Origin: VRUE01 sp963844395
GTDB lineage: Bacteria; Actinomycetota; Thermoleophilia; Solirubrobacterales; 70-9
Reading direction: 5' to 3'
NCBI GenBank assembly: GCA_963844395.1
Contig: CAWJNX010000002.1
Span: 62,001-126,000 of the forward strand
Length of the DNA: 64,000 nt
Position 1 is the first letter of the stretch; each line of letters opens with the position of its first letter. The notes beneath the pieces were generated by a model, which was given only the letters and a program-made list of their open reading frames with translations, had not been told where the DNA came from and did not search any database. The translations under genes and the position numbers were made by a program. Shown here in pieces: positions 58,651-64,000 of the stretch.

Positions 58651-59377
58651 GTGCGCACGCTGGTCTTCATCCCGGCCTGGAACGAGGCCGACTCGGTCGC
58701 GGCCGTGATCGCCGACGTGCGCCAGCGCCTGCCCGAGGCCGATGTGCTGGTCGTCAACGACGGCTCGACCGACGCGACGGCGGCGCGCGCACGGGAGGCG
58801 GGAGCGACCGTCGCCTCGCTGCCCTTCAACCAGGGACTGGGGGCGGCGCTGCAGACGGGCTACCTCTATGCGCTGCGGGGCGGCTACGACTTCTGCGCTC
58901 ACCTCGACGCCGACGGCCAGCACCCGCCCGCCGACGTGAGGCGCCTCTTGGAGGAGGTCTATGCCGATCGCGCCGACCTGGTGATCGGCTCCCGCTACCG
59001 CGATCCCGCGCGTGGCGGAGAGCGACGACTACAAGCCGACGCTCTCGCGGCGGATCGGCACCAGCGTCTTTCGTTTCTTCCTCACCCTGGCGACGCGGCA
59101 GCGCTTCACCGACACGACGAGCGGCATGCGGGCTGCAAACCGGCGCGTGATGGCGCTGTTCAGCGAGAACTACTCGCCGGACTTCGCCGAGATCGAGTCG
59201 CTGCAGCTCGCCGTGCGGCAGGGCCTGCGGGTCGAGGAGGTGCCGGTGCGGATGCTGGAGCGGGCCGGCGGCTCCTCCTTCCTCACCCCCCTGCGCTCGG
59301 CCTTCTTCATCTTCAAGGGGATGATTGTGCTGCTGGTCGGGCAGTTCCGGCCGCGCCGGGTGGAGGCAGAGCGGTGA
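58651..59377 (+). CDS. GT2 family glycosyltransferase, frame break near 59015
   Basis: GTG 58651 gives V/MRTLVFIPAWNEADSVAAVI with GT-A motifs VVNDGSTDAT and the DxD motif LDADGQHPP. After IGSRYRDPA one extra base near 59015 must be removed to continue VAESDDYKPTLSRRIGTSVF, FTDTTSGMRAANRRVMALFS and FLTPLRSAFFIFKGMIVLLV to the stop at 59377. Corrected length is 241 residues. This is the pattern of polyprenyl-phosphate sugar transferases of the DPM1 type. The DUF2304 gene immediately downstream is its usual companion. Confidence 0.87.
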
Positions 59378-59405
59378 GGGCTCTCCTCAAGGCGGCGACG
59401 AGGCG

Positions 59406-59819
59406 ATGAGCGCGATCCTGGCGGCGGCGGCCGATCCCAAGGTCCATCTGACGTCGCAGACGCGGATCCTGGCGGCGGCGATCGCGGTCATCTTCATGGC
59501 GATGATCCTCGAGCTGATCCGCCGCGACCGGCTGCAGGAGCGCTACAGCGTGATCTGGTTCGTCGCCGGGCTGGGGATGCTGGCCGGCGCCGCCTTCCCG
59601 GGACTGCTCGGCGTGGTCGCCGACGCGATGGGCGTCCGCGACACGAATGTGGCGCTGTTCTCGATCATCCTGCTTTTGCTTCTAGGCCTGGCGCTCAACT
59701 TCAGCGTGATCATGTCGCGCCAAGCCGCCCAGATAACGCGGCTGGCCCAGGAGCGGGCGCTGGAGAAGGCCCGCGACCAGGCTGCCGAGGAACGCGAGCA
59801 GGGACGTGCCCGCACTTAA
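59406..59819 (+). CDS. DUF2304 membrane protein
   Basis: 137 residues with three or so hydrophobic helices (ILAAAIAVIFMAMILELIRR, VIWFVAGLGMLAGAAFPGLL, VALFSIILLLLLGLALNFSV) and a C-terminal charged coiled coil (ITRLAQERALEKARDQAAEE). The RRDRLQERYSVIWFVAG segment is characteristic of DUF2304 proteins, which are regularly encoded after GT2 glycosyltransferases, as here. Role unproven, possibly membrane anchoring or flipping of the lipid-linked sugar. Confidence 0.85.
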   Translation: MSAILAAAADPKVHLTSQTRILAAAIAVIFMAMILELIRRDRLQERYSVIWFVAGLGMLAGAAFPGLLGVVADAMGVRDTNVALFSIILLLLLGLALNFSVIMSRQAAQITRLAQERALEKARDQAAEEREQGRART

Positions 59820-59837
59820 CCACCCACTATGGGTGGT
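59819..59837. terminator. Bidirectional hairpin between DUF2304 and holB genes
   Basis: ACCACCC-ACTAT-GGGTGGT is a perfect seven-pair stem placed in the 23-base gap between two convergent genes; its first base overlaps the DUF2304 stop codon. Confidence 0.55.
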
Positions 59838-59842
59838 CAACG

Positions 59843-60994
59843 TCAGGCACGTCCGGCGAGAGCGTCCTCGAGACGGAAGGAAAGGGCCTCTAACGCCAGT
59901 TCCTCGGAGACGTTGAGGTCGAGGCGGCGGCGGGTGTCCTGGACCAGCTCGGCGGCGCGGCGGGCGGGGTTGGGATCGAGGCCGGTGGCCTTCTCCTGCA
60001 GCTCGGTGAGGCGGTCGCGGTTGTAGACGACGTCGGCGGCTCCGGTGGAGAGCGCGGCGAGGTCGCGGAACCATGCCGCCGCCAGGCCGAGGCCTAAGTC
60101 GAGCAGGTCGGTGCGGCGGCGGCGGGCGGAGCGCTTGGCCTCGTCCGCGATGTCGCGGGCGGACCGCTTCATGCCGGCGGCTTTCTCCTCCTCGAGCGCT
60201 TCGCGGACCGTTGCTTCGACCTCCTCGCCGGCGGCCTCCGCGTCGGCGAGGAGCGCCTTCCAGTCCATTGCGATCGCGTCGGCCCGCAGCTTTCGCCCCT
60301 CCTCGGTCAGGAGGAAGCGGGCGAGCTCGACGTCGCCTGCGGAGAGTCGCGCGGCCGCGGCGACCTCATCGGCGCCGGCGGATTCACCGATCCGACCGCG
60401 ACTGCTGAGATCTTCGTCGCGCCCGCCACCACCTGTGGATCCACCGCCGGCTGCTGACCCGGCTAGAGCGGCTTCCACCGCCTCAACCGGCAGTGGCGCG
60501 AAGTCGACCGGCTGGCAACGGGAGGTGATCGTCTCCAGCAGCGCCGCCGGCTCGGAGCTGAGCAGGATCAGGTGGACGAAGCCCGGCGGCTCCTCCAGCG
60601 TCTTCAGCAGCGCGTTCTGGCTCTCGTCGCGCATCGCCTCCGCCGCCTCGATCACGAAGACGCGCTTGCCGCCTTCGAAGGGCCGGTAGGCGGCGGCGCG
60701 GATCACCCGGTCGCGCACGTCCTCGACCAGGTGCTGAGCGCCGCTGTGAGCGAGCCAGACCAGGTCCGGGTGGGGCGAGGGATCCAGCAAAGCGCGGCGC
60801 CGCACGTCCTCCGGATCCTCAGCTCCCATCGCGAGTATCTCCGCCGCAAATGCACGCGCCACGGCTCGCTTTCCCGCCCCCCGCGGGCCACGGAAGAGGT
60901 AGGCGTGGGACGGGCCTGACGCGAGCGCCGCGCTCAGCGCCAGCCGCACTCGCGGTTGGTGTTCAGTGCTCTCTTCGAGGACCGGGGTCGTCAC
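59843..60994 (-). CDS. holB: DNA polymerase III delta' subunit
   Basis: 383 residues. AAA+ clamp-loader features: P-loop RGPRGAGKRAVARAFAAEIL, sensor-type segment VFVIEAAEAMRDESQNALLK-TLEEPP and SSEPAALLETITSRCQPVDF (the SRC motif). The C-terminal third is a long helical collar (ARDIADEAKRSARRRRTDLL). delta' is the stator of the clamp loader. Encoded with tmk and topA on one strand, the common actinobacterial arrangement. Confidence 0.9.
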   Translation of the reverse strand: MTTPVLEESTEHQPRVRLALSAALASGPSHAYLFRGPRGAGKRAVARAFAAEILAMGAEDPEDVRRRALLDPSPHPDLVWLAHSGAQHLVEDVRDRVIRAAAYRPFEGGKRVFVIEAAEAMRDESQNALLKTLEEPPGFVHLILLSSEPAALLETITSRCQPVDFAPLPVEAVEAALAGSAAGGGSTGGGGRDEDLSSRGRIGESAGADEVAAAARLSAGDVELARFLLTEEGRKLRADAIAMDWKALLADAEAAGEEVEATVREALEEEKAAGMKRSARDIADEAKRSARRRRTDLLDLGLGLAAAWFRDLAALSTGAADVVYNRDRLTELQEKATGLDPNPARRAAELVQDTRRRLDLNVSEELALEALSFRLEDALAGRA

Positions 60995-61016
60995 GGGTTG
61001 AGCCTAAACGCCTCTT

Positions 61017-61110
61017 CCGCGGATGGCGCGGTGGCGGGGGTCCCCCATAGCGGAGGGCGCGCGAAGCGCGTCCGAGCACATGGGGAGGGCCGCCGCGACA
61101 GGACCCGCGG
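61017..61110. repeat. Inverted-repeat element, copy 3 (between tmk and holB)
   Basis: 94 bp, ends CCGCGGAT and ACCCGCGG, with the conserved 18-mer CCGCGACAGGACCCGCGG (61093-61110) abutting the tmk stop codon. The interior differs from copies 1 and 2 and contains a GGGTCCCCCAT/ATGGGGAGGGCC-type stem and GCGCGCGAAGCGCG. It covers nearly the whole 116-base gap. Confidence 0.65.
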
Positions 61111-61710
61111 TCAGGCGCTTTGTCCTTGACGTGCTCGCATCACGTCCATGACCCGCTCGTGAACCTCCTCAACGCTCCCGTTGCCGTCGACAACGACCAC
61201 CCGGTCCGAGGCGATCTGGGCGATCTCGTCGTAGGCCTCGGCGACGGCGCGCTGCAGGTCGAGGCCCTCGGACTCGAGGCGGTCGTCGCCGTCGGCGCGG
61301 CCGAGGCCGACCTCGGGGTCGACCTGCAGCAGCACCGTCAGGTCCGGCCAGAGGCCATCGATCACCATGTCGACCAGGGAGAGGACGTGGCTCGTACCGA
61401 GGCCGCGCGCGCCTCCCTGGTAGGCGACGCTGGAGTCGGCGAAGCGGTCGGCGACGATCTCACGGCCCGACTCGACCGCGGGGCGGATCACGCGGCTGAC
61501 GAGGTCGGCGCGGGCGGCCGAGAAGAGCAGCAACTCGGCGAAGGGCTCGATGTCGAGGGCCGGATCGGCGAGCAGCTCGCGGATGCGCTCGGCGGCGCCG
61601 GTCCCCCCCGGCTCGCGGATCAGCAGCGTCTCGGGGCCGAGCGCCTCGGCGAGCAGGCGCGCCTGGGTGCTCTTGCCCGAACCGTCGATCCCCTCAAGCG
61701 AGATGAACAA
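61111..61710 (-). CDS. tmk: Thymidylate kinase
   Basis: 199 residues, MFISLEGIDGSGKSTQARLL. P-loop GIDGSGKS, the DR(Y/F) type motif ADRFADSSVAYQGGARGLG, and REPGGT are all typical of bacterial dTMP kinase. It phosphorylates dTMP to dTDP for DNA synthesis. Located between topA and holB on the same strand, 68 bases after topA. Confidence 0.95.
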   Translation of the reverse strand: MFISLEGIDGSGKSTQARLLAEALGPETLLIREPGGTGAAERIRELLADPALDIEPFAELLLFSAARADLVSRVIRPAVESGREIVADRFADSSVAYQGGARGLGTSHVLSLVDMVIDGLWPDLTVLLQVDPEVGLGRADGDDRLESEGLDLQRAVAEAYDEIAQIASDRVVVVDGNGSVEEVHERVMDVMRARQGQSA

Positions 61711-61778
61711 GTCATCCCCGCTCCGGTGGTCCTTTTTCCCCTCACGGGAGGATAAAGCGCACCGGAACGGCCGATCAG

Positions 61779-64000
61779 CTATTTGGCGGCGGCTTTGGCC
61801 CGTTTGCGACGGCGCGTGCCGGTGTCGGCTTTCGTCGCTTTCGCCCCGTCTTTGCTGCCGGCGGGCGGTTTGCCCTCCATCGCCTTCTTGGCGGCTTTGG
61901 CCGCTTCGCGCTCGGCGCGGCGCTTCTTCATCTCCTGCATCGACTCGCAGTCGTCGTTGAGGCAGAGGTTCCAGGGGCGGCCGCGGAAGGGGACGACTTT
62001 GAGCCGCGGCGTCCGCTCGCAGACCGAGCAGCGGTCTTCGAGGCGGAAGACGTCGCCGCGCTGGGGCAGCGGGAAGGTCTGGTCGCAGGAGTCGGGGTCG
62101 TCGAGCGTCCAGCCCGTGCAGCCGACAAAGCGTTTGCCCGATTTTTTGGCGCGGATGATGCGCAGCATGTGGGGCGAGCCATCCTCCTTCTTGCGGCCGG
62201 CTTCCTCGCAGACCTTGCAGGGGCCGAGGATGCGGTCCTCGTCCATCCCTTTCCAGATGACTTTGGCCAGGTCCTCGCGGCTGCCGTCGATTTCGGTCCA
62301 GGTTTTGTGCAGGAGGTCGCGGCTCTCGCCGACGACCGCGCCCTTGGTCATCTCGCCGGCGGCGATCCGGTCCATCTCCGCCTCCAGGGTGGCGGTCATC
62401 TCCGGCGTCGCCATCGCCGGCACGTAGTTCTTGAAGGCCTCGTACAGCGCGATTCCCGTCTCCGAGGGCACCGGCGGGTTGCCGTAGACGTAGCCGCGGT
62501 CGAAGAGCTTCTGGATGATGTCGGCGCGGGTCGCTTTGGTGCCGAGGCCGCGCTCCTCCATCATCTCGATCAGTTTCGCCTGGGAGATGCGCCCCGGCGG
62601 CTGGGTCTCCTTGTCGACGATCCAGGGCTCGCCCTCGAGGTCGAGCTGCTGGCCCTCCCGCAGCGCCGGGATCTCCTCGTCGGCGGAGCGGGCGTAGGTG
62701 TAGATGGCGGCGTAGCCGGGGTCGACGACGACCGAGCCGCGGACGAAGTAGGTCTCCGAGCCAGCCTCGATGTCGGCCCGGGTCGACTCGGTGATCATCG
62801 GCGGGCTGAAGGTGGCGAGGAAGCGGCGCACGACCAGTTCGTAGACGCGTTTCTTCGGCCCCTCGAGGGCGCCGGGATGGATCGCCTGCGTCGGGTAGAT
62901 CGGCGGGTGATCGGTGGTCTCTTTTTTGCCGCGGGTCGGTTGGAGCTGCGGCTGATCGAGCAGGCCGGCGGCGGCCGAGAACTCCTTGACCCGGACCAGC
63001 GAGGAGACCAGCTCGCGCAGCGGCAGCGAGGCCGGGTAGACGGTGTTGTCGGTGCGCGGGTAGGAGATGAAGCCGTCCATGTAGAGGTCCTCGGCGATTC
63101 GCATCGCGCTGGCGGGGGTGATGCCGAGGCGGCTGGAGGCGTCGGTGCTGAAGGCGGTGGTGTTGTAGGGGGTCGGCGGCTTGCGCGTGTTCTTGCGCGC
63201 CGTGACCGACTTGACGACGCCGGGGGCCTTGGTGCCGGCGAGGGCGGCGTCGGCCTCGGCCTTGTCCCAGAACTTGTCGACGCTGTGGTGGGTCTCGAAG
63301 CTGCCATCGGGGTGCTCGAACTTGGCGAACAGCTCCCAGAACGGTTTGGCGACGTGGGCGCGGCGCTCCATCTCACGCTCGACGATCAGACCCAGGGTCG
63401 GGCTCTGGACGCGGCCGACGGAGAGGAAGTTGGAGCCGAAGCGGCGGCTGGCGAGGGAGACGGCGCGGGTCAGGGTCGCGCCCCAGAGCAGGTCGATGTC
63501 CTGGCGGGCGGCGCCGGCGTTGGCCAGCGGGTAGGAGAGCTCGTCGAGGTCGCCGAAGGCGCGCTCGATCTCTTCCTTGGTCAGGGCCGAGTAGCGGGCC
63601 CGCTTGATCGTCAAGGTGCCCTCGGCGGTTTCCTCGCGGCTGCCCAGCTGCGGGTTGGCGTCGAGCATCTCCTCCAGCGCCTCGAGGCCGATCAGCTCGC
63701 CCTCGCGGTCGAAGTCGGTTGCGATCACTAGCTCGTCGGCCTCTTTGGCGACCTTCTTGATCGCTTTGACGACGTTTTTGTCGGTCGGCTCCTTGATCAG
63801 CTCGGCGTCGATCAGGTCGTGCAGGTCGGTCTTCTGCCAGTTCGAGTAGCCCTCGGGGAAGGCGGGGCCGAGCACGTGGCCCTTGAGGCCGATCGTCATC
63901 TGCTCGCCATCGGCGTCGCGCCAGCTGTAGTGCGGGACTTTGAAGGATTTGTCCTCGCTGGCGCTGCCGCCGCTGAGGATCTCGGCGATCTTCTTGGCGC
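61779..64000 (-). CDS. topA: DNA topoisomerase I, archaeal-type (5' end outside window)
   Basis: The frame is open to the right edge; the N-terminus is missing (visible part starts AKKIAEILSGGSASEDKSFK). The TOPRIM part shows ATDFDREGELIG; the active-site region is DLYMDGFISYPRTDNTVYPA, where the tyrosine of SYPRTDN is catalytic. This form matches archaeal-type TopA, not the bacterial YMRTDS form. Two C-terminal zinc-ribbon-like cysteine clusters (CKVCEEAG...GCTGW...C; CSVCERT...CLNDDCE) and a Lys/Ala-rich tail follow. The enzyme relaxes negative supercoils. Confidence 0.92.
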   Translation of the reverse strand, partial: AKKIAEILSGGSASEDKSFKVPHYSWRDADGEQMTIGLKGHVLGPAFPEGYSNWQKTDLHDLIDAELIKEPTDKNVVKAIKKVAKEADELVIATDFDREGELIGLEALEEMLDANPQLGSREETAEGTLTIKRARYSALTKEEIERAFGDLDELSYPLANAGAARQDIDLLWGATLTRAVSLASRRFGSNFLSVGRVQSPTLGLIVEREMERRAHVAKPFWELFAKFEHPDGSFETHHSVDKFWDKAEADAALAGTKAPGVVKSVTARKNTRKPPTPYNTTAFSTDASSRLGITPASAMRIAEDLYMDGFISYPRTDNTVYPASLPLRELVSSLVRVKEFSAAAGLLDQPQLQPTRGKKETTDHPPIYPTQAIHPGALEGPKKRVYELVVRRFLATFSPPMITESTRADIEAGSETYFVRGSVVVDPGYAAIYTYARSADEEIPALREGQQLDLEGEPWIVDKETQPPGRISQAKLIEMMEERGLGTKATRADIIQKLFDRGYVYGNPPVPSETGIALYEAFKNYVPAMATPEMTATLEAEMDRIAAGEMTKGAVVGESRDLLHKTWTEIDGSREDLAKVIWKGMDEDRILGPCKVCEEAGRKKEDGSPHMLRIIRAKKSGKRFVGCTGWTLDDPDSCDQTFPLPQRGDVFRLEDRCSVCERTPRLKVVPFRGRPWNLCLNDDCESMQEMKKRRAEREAAKAAKKAMEGKPPAGSKDGAKATKADTGTRRRKRAKAAAK

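Overview
The window reads as a chromosomal segment of a high-GC (roughly two-thirds GC by eye) actinobacterium, most likely class Thermoleophilia, order Solirubrobacterales or a close relative. This is inferred from the universal-gene order, the zinc-type S14, GTG/TTG starts, acidic or basic extensions on ribosomal proteins, and many secreted NHL, LamG, collagen-like and cysteine-rich proteins. It was not tested by a database search.

Layout. 1-11,865 (minus strand): the spc/S10 ribosomal cluster read right to left (rplF partial, rpsH, rpsZ, rplE, rplX, rplN, rpsQ, rpmC, rplP, rpsC, rplV, rpsS, rplB, rplW, rplD, rplC, rpsJ), preceded by tuf and fusA. 12-18.4 kb: a mostly plus-strand block with a membrane protein, rpsL-rpsG, a HAD-like protein, a small membrane protein, an oppositely oriented flavin monooxygenase, a secreted repeat protein and an AAA/DUF4143 ATPase, dotted with palindromic repeats. 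18.4-30.0 kb (minus): rpoC, rpoB, rplL, rplJ, rplA, rplK, nusG, secE, rpmG, then an acyl-CoA dehydrogenase. 31.3-37.6 kb: an accessory island with two AbiE-type toxin-antitoxin modules, two further nucleotidyltransferase loci and small regulators, ending beside tRNA-Thr(GGT). 37.9-51.4 kb (minus): five secreted proteins, including a translationally coupled set of three giants. 51.8-53.4 kb: a truncated response-regulator copy and a wrecked Fic gene. 53.4-58.6 kb: an envelope/membrane operon with a two-component system. 58.6-64 kb: a glycosyltransferase/DUF2304 pair, then holB, tmk and an archaeal-type topA running off the window.

The core genes form the transcription and translation machinery. 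rpsL-rpsG are flipped relative to fusA-tuf and rpoBC. Many ribosomal and rpoB frames carry single-base indels while rpoC, fusA, tuf and the giant secreted genes are clean. For these essential genes I give the span of the intended product and the place where the frame breaks.

The most unusual signals are: (i) a 164-bp near-perfect palindrome between rpsC and rplP that buries the rplP ribosome-binding site; (ii) a small inverted-repeat element found inside the coding sequence of both rpsQ and rplJ and again next to tmk; (iii) a second palindromic family with a GGGTGCCC/GGGCACCC core around 14.5-18.5 kb; (iv) a circularly permuted LamG unit inserted into a polysaccharide-lyase-like domain; (v) a partial duplicate of a response regulator that lost its phosphorylation site.
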